The translations under genes were made by a program, and so were the position numbers. A stretch of 64,000 nucleotides of DNA. Source: Treponema denticola (lineage in GTDB: Bacteria > Spirochaetota > Spirochaetia > Treponematales > Treponemataceae). The notes under the pieces were generated by a model. It was given only the letters and a program-made list of their open reading frames with translations. It did no database searches and was not told the origin of the DNA. The stretch is taken from assembly GCF_024181405.1 (NCBI RefSeq), contig NZ_CP051302.1, forward strand, positions 1,302,001 to 1,366,000, in the 5' to 3' direction. Positions 47,269 to 54,783 of the stretch are shown here, piece after piece (within the stretch, counting starts at the first letter, position 1; every line of letters begins with the position of its first letter).

Positions 47269-48784
47269 TTTTTCCTCCCATACCGGCCATCATAAGCCCT
47301 ACTTCTTCGGCGGTGGTTTCTTCAGGGCGTACAATTCCGCTTAAAGAGCCCCTGTGCATGACCGCTATCCTGTCTGAAAGGTTAAATATTTCGTCAAGCT
47401 CAAAGGAAATTAAAAGAACAGCTCTTCCGTTATCCCTGTGTTTTACCAGTTCCTTGTGAATAGATTCTATCGCTCCTACATCAAGCCCTCGTGTCGGGTT
47501 TACCGCTATTAAAAGAGCCGGATCAAGGGTAATTTCTCTTCCTAAAATGGCCTTCTGCTGATTACCGCCGCTCAAATCCCCTGCTTTGGATTCTATACCT
47601 GAACCGGAGCGGACATCGAAGACTTCGCTGATTTTTTTGGCAAAGCTTTTTATTTTTTCCTTATTTAAAAAGCCGTGTTTTTGGAAGTTTTTTGTATAAT
47701 AGGATTTTATGACCATGTTTTCGGCAACAGAATATTGCAAAATAAGGCCGTGTTTTTGCCTGTCTTCAGGAACATGGCCTAAGCCCGATTCTGCTCTTTT
47801 TCTTACAGAAAAGTTTGTAATATCTTTTCCGTCTAAAAGTATACTGCCGGACTCGATCGGCATGAGTCCTGAAAGGGCATAAACAAGTTCGCTTTGACCG
47901 TTTCCGTCTACTCCGGCTATGCCTACGATTTCCCCTGCCCTAACATCAAGAGAAAAATCTCTTACGGCAGGCAGTTTTTTTTCTTTTAATACGTTTAAGT
48001 TTTTAATTTCAAGAATCGGCTTTCCCGGATTTGAAGGCCCTTTCGGAACCTTAAAGTCTACAGGACGGCCAACCATTTTGGAGGCAAGTTCATTTTTGGT
48101 TGTAGAAGCTACATCGACAACATCTATTAATTTTCCCCGACGTATAATCGTACACTTGTCGGCGACATCCAAAATTTCCTGTAATTTATGGGTAATAAGA
48201 ATTATGGCCTTACCTTCTGCGGCAAGGTTACGCATAATCTGCATAAGTTCGTTTATTTCTTGAGGGGTTAAAACTGCCGTAGGTTCATCGAAGATGAGAA
48301 TGTCGGCATTCCTGTAAAGCATTTTTAATATTTCAACCCTTTGCTGCATACCTACAGTGATATTGCTTATAAGAGCATCAGGTTCAATAAAAAGGCCGTA
48401 TTTATCGCTTAACTCTTTTATCCGCTTTTCAGCTTCTTTTTTGTTTAGAATAAAACCGCCTTCTTTACCCAAAATGATATTTTCGGTTACGGTAAAATTA
48501 TGGATCAGCTTAAAATGCTGATGTACCATTCCTATCCCCAGATCGTTTGCATCGTTGGGGCTGTTTATTTTTACCTTGTTTCCCTTTACATAGATTTCTC
48601 CTCTATCGGCATGGTAAAGACCGAAAAGGATGCTCATCAGGGTCGACTTTCCCGCTCCATTTTCTCCCAAAATCGCGTGTATTTCTCCCTGTTTAACGCA
48701 CAGGCTTATATCATCGTTTGCCACGATTCCGGGAAATTCCTTGCGGATATTTCTCATTTCAATCACATAATCACTATGGGACAA
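47261..48784 (-). CDS. pnrC: Purine nucleoside ABC transporter ATP-binding protein (PnrC-type), two ABC domains
   Basis: 507 residues with two ABC domains. The first has Walker A GENGAGKST (about 38-46), signature TVGMQQRVEILKML and Walker B ILIFDEPTAVLTP. The second has a degenerate Walker A (GVDGNGQSEL), signature LSGGNQQKAILGRE and ALLIAVNPTRGLD. This tandem architecture is that of sugar/nucleoside importers such as YufO and RbsA. The pnrA-pnrC gap holds a 17-base tandem repeat (48818-48868) that could attenuate transcription. Confidence 0.93.
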   Translation of the reverse strand: MSHSDYVIEMRNIRKEFPGIVANDDISLCVKQGEIHAILGENGAGKSTLMSILFGLYHADRGEIYVKGNKVKINSPNDANDLGIGMVHQHFKLIHNFTVTENIILGKEGGFILNKKEAEKRIKELSDKYGLFIEPDALISNITVGMQQRVEILKMLYRNADILIFDEPTAVLTPQEINELMQIMRNLAAEGKAIILITHKLQEILDVADKCTIIRRGKLIDVVDVASTTKNELASKMVGRPVDFKVPKGPSNPGKPILEIKNLNVLKEKKLPAVRDFSLDVRAGEIVGIAGVDGNGQSELVYALSGLMPIESGSILLDGKDITNFSVRKRAESGLGHVPEDRQKHGLILQYSVAENMVIKSYYTKNFQKHGFLNKEKIKSFAKKISEVFDVRSGSGIESKAGDLSGGNQQKAILGREITLDPALLIAVNPTRGLDVGAIESIHKELVKHRDNGRAVLLISFELDEIFNLSDRIAVMHRGSLSGIVRPEETTAEEVGLMMAGMGGKNE

Positions 48785-48817
48785 TTTGAACTCCTCAAAA
48801 AATAAGAAACAGCCCCC

Positions 48818-48868
48818 TTTCTTTAGAAAGGCGTTTTCTTTAGAAAGGCACTTTCTTTAGAAGGAGGC
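48818..48868. repeat. Three-copy 17-base tandem repeat with hairpin potential
   Basis: Units beginning at 48818, 48835 and 48852 share TTTCTTTAGAAAGGC. Each can fold as CCTTTC/GAAAGG around TTTA, so on the pnr strand they would be short hairpins between pnrA and pnrC. May adjust the ratio of lipoprotein to permease message. Confidence 0.7.
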
Positions 48869-48889
48869 CCTTGTAAACTTCTTTAAGTT

Positions 48890-49963
48890 TTATTTAAATA
48901 AATCGCCTTGAGTTGCACTTACTACAATCTCACCGTTCTTTATTTTTTGATAAATTTCGTTTACCTTTTGCTGTACATCATCGGAAAGGTTAGGATTCTT
49001 AGCAGGAATTCCTACGCCGTTTTCTTTTACAGAGAACAATAATGAGCGTCCGCCGGCAAATGTTCCGTTCAATTCTTCTTTAATCATATCATAAGAAGCC
49101 TTGTCAAGATACTTCATTGCAGACGTAAGAATTATAGAAGAACCGTCTGCTATGACTCCTTCTGCATATTGATCAACGTCAACACCTACTACCCAAACTT
49201 TTTTTCCTGCCTGAGTTCTGGTTTTAGCTTCGTTGATAACGCCTACACCTACACCTCCGGCTGCAGCATGGATTACGGTAACACCCCTGTCATACATAGA
49301 AGCAGCAATCTGCTGTCCGGCTGCAATGTCTGAAAATCCGCCCTGATATATGAAGTTTTCAGGATAGATTTCAATTTTGGTACCGAGGTTTTCGTTCGCA
49401 TATTTAATGCCTTGCTGCCATCCCCAGTTAAATTTCTGTACGGCAGGGATTTCCATACCGCCGATAAAACCGAAGTTTCCTGTTTTTTGCTGTAAAGCAG
49501 CGGCAACACCTGCCAAGAAACCGGCTTCATTTTCTAAAAAGCTGATTCCGATTGTATTAGGTCCGTTTTGGGCATCATATGCATCGGCAGGATGAGCATT
49601 TCCGTCGATTATGATAAACTTGGCATCCTTGTACTTGGACTGAGCTTTAAATACGGCCGTCTCAAATTTAAATCCGGGACAAATAATAAATTTATATCCT
49701 GAATCATAGAGGTTTGAAATTTCTTTGATGTAGTCGGCTTCGGTTGTTCCGACGGGTTTTAGATATTTAACCTTTACACCAAGATCTTTTTCGGCTTTTT
49801 TAATACCTTCCCATGTTCCTTGGTTAAAGGATTTATCGTCTATAGTTCCGGCATCTGTAACCATACCGACCATCAAAGCCTTTTTGCCTTCTTCTTTGCT
49901 GCAAGAAGTCAGCACTCCAAGAATTAGAAGACAACCGATGAAAATTTTAACAATATTCTTCAT
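48890..49963 (-). CDS. pnrA: Purine nucleoside-binding lipoprotein PnrA (TmpC), BMP family
   Basis: 357 residues. Lipoprotein signal with the lipid Cys at 21 (VLTSC). BMP-type solute-binding fold: VGMVTDAGTIDDKSFNQGTWEGI, VKYLKPVGTTEADYIKEI, GFIGGMEIPAVQKFNWGWQQG, VIHAAAGGVGVGVI. It matches T. pallidum TmpC/PnrA, which binds purine nucleosides and is a major lipoprotein. It heads the operon pnrA-pnrC-pnrD-pnrE-hypothetical-dsrE; the pnrB partner described in T. pallidum is not seen. A near-perfect promoter is at 50046-50074. Start follows AAGGAG. Confidence 0.95.
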   Translation of the reverse strand: MKNIVKIFIGCLLILGVLTSCSKEEGKKALMVGMVTDAGTIDDKSFNQGTWEGIKKAEKDLGVKVKYLKPVGTTEADYIKEISNLYDSGYKFIICPGFKFETAVFKAQSKYKDAKFIIIDGNAHPADAYDAQNGPNTIGISFLENEAGFLAGVAAALQQKTGNFGFIGGMEIPAVQKFNWGWQQGIKYANENLGTKIEIYPENFIYQGGFSDIAAGQQIAASMYDRGVTVIHAAAGGVGVGVINEAKTRTQAGKKVWVVGVDVDQYAEGVIADGSSIILTSAMKYLDKASYDMIKEELNGTFAGGRSLLFSVKENGVGIPAKNPNLSDDVQQKVNEIYQKIKNGEIVVSATQGDLFK

Positions 49964-50045
49964 AGAAACTCCTTTTTTGTATGTTAATTGCCAAAAAATT
50001 AAGAATTAGGTTTCTTACAGACAATTAATCTAACAAATTTAATAA

Positions 50046-50074
50046 ATTATACACTGTTTTCGGATTTATGTCAA
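50046..50074 (-). promoter_or_regulatory. Promoter of the pnr operon
   Basis: Minus strand TTGACA (50069-50074), 17 bases, TATAAT (50046-50051): perfect consensus. The leader to pnrA is about 75 bases. Confidence 0.9.
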
Positions 50075-50101
50075 ATTATAAAATAGGCTTTACAAGAATT
50101 T

Positions 50102-51028
50102 TTAGTCTTCATATTCCAATTGAATATTCATTCTGTCTTTTGAAAGGATCGTTTCGGGGAAAACTTCTGTGGCATGGTCCAAAAGGACTTTGAGTTCGTT
50201 ATCGGTGTACCTCGGACTGTAATGAATCAGAGCCATCTTTTTGACCTCAGCATCCTTAGCGATTTGAGCCGCCTGAGTACAGGTCATGTGTTTTTTTTCG
50301 GCAGCATCTTTTTCCATACCTTTTTCAAACATCCCCTCGCATACAAAAAAGTCGGAATATTTTACTTCTTGAGCAATGGAGGGTAAATATTTTGTGTCGG
50401 TTACAAAGCTGAATTTTCTGCCCTTTCTTTTAGGACCCATAACATCTTGGGGGCGGATAGTTTTTCCGTCAGCGGAGACTACCTCATTTCCGCCTTGGAG
50501 TTTTGACCAAAGGGGCCCGCAGGGAACATTTAAGGCTCTTGCAGCTTCGGGATTAAATTCCCCCGGCCTTTCAAACTCTTCAAAGGTGTATCCCATACAG
50601 GGCTTTGTATGATCCAGCCAAAAGGAGCGTACCTGAAATTCCTCGGTAGAATAAACGACTCCCGGCTCCTTTATTTCTTTTACGATAATTTCATAATTGA
50701 TATACATATCCAAAACTTTCCGGCTGGTTTCCACATATTCGGCAACCTTTGGAGGGCCTATTATGTAAAGGGGCTCATCCCTGTCAACTTGAGATGAAAG
50801 CATCAGAAGTCCCGGAAGCCCCGTTATATGGTCGGCATGGGTATGGCTTATAAAAATAGCATTGATTCTTTTCCAGCGCAAGTTTAGGCGGCGCAGGGCA
50901 ACCTGAGTACCCTCTCCGCAATCAAACAAAAACAAATCGCCCTCACGGCGAAGCAAAACCGATGTTAAATGTCTATATGGAAGCGGCATCATTCCGCCGC
51001 AGCCTAAAATAAAAGCTTCAAGATTCAT
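50102..51028 (-). CDS. rnz: Ribonuclease Z
   Basis: 308 residues, metallo-beta-lactamase fold that cuts tRNA precursors after the discriminator, needed here because tRNA genes lack encoded CCA. Metal-binding HxHxDH at ISHTHADHITGL, GCGGMMPLPYRHLTSVLL, and CEGMFEKG...KKHMTCTQAAQIAKDAEVKKMALIHYSPRY with the C-terminal His. Full short-form length. Upstream on the same strand, about 66 bases away, is the ATC hydrolase-like gene. Confidence 0.96.
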   Translation of the reverse strand: MNLEAFILGCGGMMPLPYRHLTSVLLRREGDLFLFDCGEGTQVALRRLNLRWKRINAIFISHTHADHITGLPGLLMLSSQVDRDEPLYIIGPPKVAEYVETSRKVLDMYINYEIIVKEIKEPGVVYSTEEFQVRSFWLDHTKPCMGYTFEEFERPGEFNPEAARALNVPCGPLWSKLQGGNEVVSADGKTIRPQDVMGPKRKGRKFSFVTDTKYLPSIAQEVKYSDFFVCEGMFEKGMEKDAAEKKHMTCTQAAQIAKDAEVKKMALIHYSPRYTDNELKVLLDHATEVFPETILSKDRMNIQLEYED

Positions 51029-51094
51029 TGGAAGCCGATTATAAGCGATTTTTTACAAAAAAGCAAGGCATTGAAAAAACTGCCGGACAAAGAT

Positions 51095-51739
51095 TTATTC
51101 GCCTTTGTTTTTTATCCAATAGTCGCAGTCTTCGTATCCGTCGGCAACGGTGTGTTCTCTGTAAAGAGTGCCGCCGAAATGTTCCATAACTGCCTTATCC
51201 GTTTCGCAAAAATACGGCATCAATTCACCGTATCCGTTCTTTTTTGCAAAATCGGCAATGGGGCATCCGACCAGATGAATGCTGATTCCTTCTTTGTGAT
51301 GCAGAGGATTTATTTTCATTCCCCATGTATTGTTCCATGAGCCGTCTTCTTTGTGCTTGTTCAGCTTGCGTGCTCTCAGACCGAAAAGCCCGTGAAAGAA
51401 TTTTTGCACCAGCCTGTTGTTAAGGTTGAACCGCGAAAGCTGACCGCCTTTTTTATTGCCGATCATCATACCGTAACACATAGCCGTAATTTCATCGGGA
51501 AGCATACTGCGGTTCATACATTCATAATACGCAAAGGCCGAAAGGGCTCCGTAAAAGTTTTTAGACATCGGATTGTCTTTGCCGCCGATGCTCGGTGCAT
51601 CATTTGCAAACTTTTCGTAGGTTTCAATAACCTCCCGATACTTTTTTTCGGCCTCATCAGGTTGAAATTTCTTATTCAGTTCATTCCTGATCCAATCCGC
51701 AGACATTTGCGGAATTTCAAAAATCTTTTCAAGAGTCAT
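51095..51739 (-). CDS. L-2-amino-thiazoline-4-carboxylic acid hydrolase-like protein
   Basis: 214 residues. Resembles the ATC hydrolase family (opening of the thiazoline ring to S-carbamoyl-cysteine): a helical N-terminal half with FYGALSAFAYYECMNRSMLPDEITAMCYG, then RLVQKFFHGLFGLRARKLNKH and the C-terminal CPIADFAKKNGYGELMPYFCETDKAVMEHFGGTLYREHTVADGYEDCDYWI. The chosen ATG 51737-51739 has GGGGGA six bases upstream. ATG 51743-51745 is the alternative. The family assignment is by motif recollection; a more general cysteine-metabolism role is possible. Confidence 0.72.
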   Translation of the reverse strand: MTLEKIFEIPQMSADWIRNELNKKFQPDEAEKKYREVIETYEKFANDAPSIGGKDNPMSKNFYGALSAFAYYECMNRSMLPDEITAMCYGMMIGNKKGGQLSRFNLNNRLVQKFFHGLFGLRARKLNKHKEDGSWNNTWGMKINPLHHKEGISIHLVGCPIADFAKKNGYGELMPYFCETDKAVMEHFGGTLYREHTVADGYEDCDYWIKNKGE

Positions 51740-51801
51740 TTTCATTCCCCCATAAAAACTTTTTGCAAGGATTATTAGAGCTTTGCAGCTCTGTTCTGCC
51801 C

Positions 51802-52218
51802 TTACAAAACCATACAAAGTGTGCCTGCCGTAATAAGCAGCGAACCCAATATCGATTTTGCATTGAGATTCTCATGCAGAAAAATCACTGCCAAAATTAA
51901 TGTAATTACTACACTTAATTTATCGATAGGAACAACTTTTGATGCTTCACCTATTTGCAAGGCCTTGTAATAACACAACCAAGAAGCTCCTGTTGCCAGT
52001 CCCGAAAGACTCAGAAATATCCAGCTTTTTTTGCTGATGTCGATAATTCCATTTTGTGTATTTGTAAGAAAAACCATCCCCCATGCCATTGCTAACACAA
52101 CAACTGTTCTCAATGCTGTCGCCAGATTTGAATTTACCCCTTCTATTCCGACTTTTGCCAAAATAGAAGTAAGTGCCGCAAAAACAGCCGATAAAAACGC
52201 AAACACCGCCCACATCAT
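51802..52218 (-). CDS. EamA-family small transporter
   Basis: 138 residues, a single EamA half with about five helices (WAVFAFLSAVFAALTSILAKVGIEGVNS, LATALRTVVVLAMAWGMVFL, SLSGLATGASWLCYYKALQIGEASKVVPIDKLSVVITLILAVIFLHE). Full-length members carry two such halves, so it would act as a homodimer. Substrate unknown. The nearest upstream SD is CGGAGGCGGAAA. The ATC hydrolase gene follows on the same strand within about 60 bases. Confidence 0.85.
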   Translation of the reverse strand: MMWAVFAFLSAVFAALTSILAKVGIEGVNSNLATALRTVVVLAMAWGMVFLTNTQNGIIDISKKSWIFLSLSGLATGASWLCYYKALQIGEASKVVPIDKLSVVITLILAVIFLHENLNAKSILGSLLITAGTLCMVL

Positions 52219-52313
52219 TTTCCGCCTCCTTATAAATTATAGCTGTATTACCATCCATTATCAAGCCGATATGGCATAATTTTTTATATAGCCGTATTGA
52301 ATATTTTGATAAA

Positions 52314-52333
52314 ATTATGATAAGATTATGATA
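52314..52333 (+). promoter_or_regulatory. Direct-repeat operator candidate of the Phd-type antitoxin
   Basis: ATTATGATA occurs twice with 11-base spacing (52314-52322, 52325-52333). It overlaps a likely -10 region (TAAGAT at 52321-52326, TTGAAT as -35). Autoregulation is usual for Phd/YefM. Confidence 0.5.
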
Positions 52334-52357
52334 TGAGAGTTTTTAGTGGAGGTGTCA

Positions 52358-52612
52358 ATGGTGCAAATAAGACCTGTTTCAGATTTACGAAATAAATTTT
52401 CAGAAATAGAGAATATTGTTATTTCAAATAAGAGTCCTGTGTTTCTTACGAAAAACGGCTACGGTTCTATGGTATTAATGAGCCTTGATATGTACGAAAG
52501 TCTTACAGATAATGTTGAAAATAGGCTTGATGAGGCTGATTCTCAGGCTGCTTCCACCAATGTCAGGCTTTCCCATGAAGATGTATTTTCTACTATTCGC
52601 TCTAAAATCTGA
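52358..52612 (+). CDS. Phd/YefM-family antitoxin, orphan
   Basis: 84 residues from ATG 52358, preceded by GGAGG (52348-52352). The N-terminal DNA-binding half is VQIRPVSDLRNKFSEIENIVISNKSPVFLTKNGYGSMVLMSLDMYE, a clear Phd/YefM signature. The C-terminal tail is helical and would bind a toxin. No RelE/Doc/Fic-like frame follows in the 41 bases before the convergent hicB, so its toxin is missing. It may be an antitoxin acting in trans or a decayed pair. Confidence 0.88.
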   Translation: MVQIRPVSDLRNKFSEIENIVISNKSPVFLTKNGYGSMVLMSLDMYESLTDNVENRLDEADSQAASTNVRLSHEDVFSTIRSKI

Positions 52613-52653
52613 TTTGATTGATTTTATATACATACTAAAAAATCCTTGTTTTA

Positions 52654-53046
52654 CTACAACCCAATCTGTAATTTTGCTTTAAGGGCATTTTGCAATTCTT
52701 GCGAAAAATTAAGATTGGCTGTTTCGGCCTTGTAGTTTAACCATGCCGGAATGGTAACCGTCTTTTTCACCGATTTTTCTGAAAATTGCCTGCGCCATTT
52801 ATCCGTATCGGCTATAACATAGTTTACAAATCCGTCTTTTATTTTTACGTCCGATATATTACTGGCTTTTGGTATTGCTTGATTGTTATCTTCATAATGG
52901 GCAAGCATCATAGCTATGGCATCCTCTGCCATTTCTATAGCTTCAGTTACTGTGTCTCCGAATGTAAAACAACCGGAAATATCGGGAACTCTTACCCCTA
53001 TTTTTCCGTCATCATTTTCAAAAATAACAGGATATGTATATTTCAT
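52654..53046 (-). CDS. hicB: HicB antitoxin
   Basis: 130 residues from ATG 53044-53046, preceded by GGAGG. HicB-type RNase-H-like N-terminal domain (KYTYPVIFENDDGKIGVRVPDISGCFTFGDTVTEAIEMAEDAI) followed by a DNA-binding RHH-type tail (KKTVTIPAWLNYKAETANLNFSQELQNALKAKLQIG). It blocks HicA and represses the promoter. It follows hicA by 16 bases on the same strand. Confidence 0.92.
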   Translation of the reverse strand: MKYTYPVIFENDDGKIGVRVPDISGCFTFGDTVTEAIEMAEDAIAMMLAHYEDNNQAIPKASNISDVKIKDGFVNYVIADTDKWRRQFSEKSVKKTVTIPAWLNYKAETANLNFSQELQNALKAKLQIGL

Positions 53047-53062
53047 TTTTGCCTCCACTACC

Positions 53063-53242
53063 CTATTTAATACCGGCTTCTTTTAAAATATTATGTGCAG
53101 TTCCTTTTGGAATATCACCTTTATGACGCGGTATTGCTATCATCTTTCCGCTTTCTTTGTGAATTGCTTTATCATGTTTTGCTCCGGTTATTATTTCATA
53201 ACCGGCCTTTTTTAAGAGCCTTATAATTTCATTGGATGTCAT
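53063..53242 (-). CDS. hicA: HicA toxin, mRNA interferase
   Basis: 59 residues: MTSNEIIRLLKKAGYEIITG, AKHDKAIHKESGKMIAIPRH, KGDIPKGTAHNILKEAGIK. The dsRBD-like fold and the catalytic His position (AKHDKAIH) match HicA. IPRHKGDIPKGT is the family hallmark. Start ATG 53240-53242, stop at 53063-53065, hicB next on the same strand. It would cleave translated mRNA unless bound by HicB. Intact. Confidence 0.9.
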   Translation of the reverse strand: MTSNEIIRLLKKAGYEIITGAKHDKAIHKESGKMIAIPRHKGDIPKGTAHNILKEAGIK

Positions 53243-53260
53243 AGCTCAACCTGCAAGAAT

Positions 53261-53290
53261 ATTATAGCACGTATTAACACGTATTGTCAA
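53261..53290 (-). promoter_or_regulatory. hicAB promoter with direct-repeat operator
   Basis: Minus strand TTGACA (53285-53290), 18 bases, TATAAT (53261-53266): perfect boxes. Two copies of CACGTAT, as read on the plus strand, lie in the spacer (53268-53274 and 53278-53284), ten bases apart, i.e. on one DNA face. HicB is the expected binder. Confidence 0.8.
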
Positions 53291-53379
53291 TCGTTTTTTG
53301 TGGAGTTGACTTTTTCTCCCCCAAAAGAATCCCAAATTCAAGTCTTGACAAATAATCGTTTATACACTAGTATACTTTT

Positions 53380-53743
53380 ATGGTAAAACTGATTTTAAAC
53401 GGCTTACAATTTAATTTTTCTCAAAACTCAAATTCGATGTTGAAAAATACAGAGAAAAATATTAGCCTAAGTTTACCCCCCCCCATTTTCTCTATTAATT
53501 CTAATATCTCTAATCGGTAGATTTTTATTTTATTTTTGTTCTCATGTTAAAAAATTCTTCTTGCTAAATAATGCTTTCAATAAATTTCTTAATTATCAAA
53601 ATTTTTCCTCATTAATAAATATTAAGCCTGCTAAAATATGTTTGATTGACCTCGCGGTAAAAAGACGGGTAACGGAACCGATCAACATTTTAGATAAAAA
53701 ATTAAATTGCAATAAAAATAGAATTGCAAAAAGGAAGGATTAA
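53380..53743 (+). other. Interrupted ORF carrying a run of nine C
   Basis: ATG 53380 opens a frame of 46 codons (MVKLILNGLQFNFSQ...) that runs through C9 (53476-53484) and stops at TAG 53518-53520. Removing one C (or adding two) joins it to the frame ending at TAA 53741-53743, giving 120 residues whose stop lies one base before the next gene's ATG. A TTGACA (53345-53350) and TAGTAT (53368-53373) lie upstream with 17-base spacing. There is no Shine-Dalgarno. No family recognised, and the coding nature is uncertain. The rest of 53290-53744 shows nothing else clear. Confidence 0.4.
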
Positions 53744-53744
53744 G

Positions 53745-54317
53745 ATGAAAAAAATATTGATAGTGTTTTTCTGTATGATGTTGGTTTCTGCAAATATTTT
53801 TGCACAATCGGATTTACCGGGAAACGGTAATGGCGGAAAAGATAAGATCGGAGCATGGCTTGGTGAACCGTCTATAGGTTTATCATATTCACATGAATTT
53901 AATGATTTGATGGAGTTGGATTTACTTGCAGGAGTAACTGATTTTCTCGTCTCTGATGGATACAAAGTAAATATTCGCAGCGGACTTCTTTTTACCGTAT
54001 GGGAACCTGTAATTAAAGGACAAAAATGTCCTCTTACAATTGGACCTGCTGTTGACATTAATAGTTACATTTTAAATAAACCAGCTTTTATTGGACTTGC
54101 TGTATTATGCCCTATACGTTGGGAAGTAAATTTCTCAAAAACTCCAGCATTTAATTTATTTATCGAAGTTGCTCCTGCTATAGGTTTTTATTACGCTTTA
54201 AGCGAGCCTATACGCCAGGACTCCTTTGAAACTAAAAGAATAAACGACAAAATCGCTATAACTTGGACTCCTCAGATAGGACTTGGGCTTAGATACCGTA
54301 TTCCGAGTAAAAAATAG
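53745..54317 (+). CDS. Secreted, outer-membrane-like small beta protein
   Basis: 190 residues from ATG 53745, preceded by AAGGAAGGA (53731-53739). Signal peptide MKKILIVFFCMMLVSANIFAQ. Mature part has alternating hydrophobic/polar strands (PSIGLSYSHEFNDLMELDLLAGVTDFL, INSYILNKPAFIGLAVLCPIRWEVNF, APAIGFYYALSE) ending ITWTPQIGLGLRYRIPSKK, which resembles a small beta-barrel. Not recognised. The C9-containing ORF ends one base before it, which suggests that they are one transcription unit. Confidence 0.7.
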   Translation: MKKILIVFFCMMLVSANIFAQSDLPGNGNGGKDKIGAWLGEPSIGLSYSHEFNDLMELDLLAGVTDFLVSDGYKVNIRSGLLFTVWEPVIKGQKCPLTIGPAVDINSYILNKPAFIGLAVLCPIRWEVNFSKTPAFNLFIEVAPAIGFYYALSEPIRQDSFETKRINDKIAITWTPQIGLGLRYRIPSKK

Positions 54318-54387
54318 CTTTCAGGCATATTTTTAAGTTCCGTAAAAATATGCCTACATAATTAAAATTTTGATAATTATTTCTTAT

Positions 54388-54648
54388 TTAAAGCATATTT
54401 TCTATCTTTAATTTACCGTGTAGGAAGTCCTTGATTTTTTGCTTATAAGAAACCGATAGACTTGAGTTTCCGCTACCGTATTTGCCGAAATATTCTTTTC
54501 CCAGCTCATATGAATCAATTTCCATTTCTTCATTGCGGAATAACATATCAAGAGCGTCTTTTATTAAATCGCTTTTATTCTTTTTCTTTACAGCCGATAG
54601 AAAATTAAGCCTTTGTTCATACTCAATCGGCAGTCTTACTGTTGTCAT
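54388..54648 (-). CDS. Ribbon-helix-helix DNA-binding protein (RelB/CopG-type antitoxin), orphan
   Basis: 86 residues from ATG 54646-54648, preceded by GGAGG. N-terminal RHH: TTVRLPIEYEQRLNFLSAVKKKNKSDLIKDALDMLF. The C-terminal tail SYELGKEYFGKYGSGNSSLSVSYKQKIKDFLHGK is typical of ParD/RelB-like antitoxins. No toxin frame follows it. A perfect 18-base palindrome (54659-54676) upstream is the likely operator. The longer frame adds 19 residues upstream with no family character. Confidence 0.85.
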   Translation of the reverse strand: MTTVRLPIEYEQRLNFLSAVKKKNKSDLIKDALDMLFRNEEMEIDSYELGKEYFGKYGSGNSSLSVSYKQKIKDFLHGKLKIENML

Positions 54649-54658
54649 GGCAGCCTCC

Positions 54659-54676
54659 GTATTACACGTGTAATAC
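54659..54676. promoter_or_regulatory. Palindromic operator of the RHH gene
   Basis: GTATTACACGTGTAATAC, perfect over 18 bases, placed 10 bases before the ATG. A TTGACA on the minus strand lies further out (54690-54695). RHH repressors bind such inverted sites as paired dimers. Confidence 0.75.
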
Positions 54677-54783
54677 AAAAAAATCGGCTTGTCAAGTACA
54701 CACATAACTCATCTCCCCCTTCCCCTAATCCTTTAGTTATGCTAAAATGCTCTGAACATGATAAATATTGATTGGGGGAAAGA

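Noticed and set aside
48818..48868. CRISPR-like array
   Set aside because: Repeats are contiguous with no spacers and only 17 bases long; no cas genes nearby.
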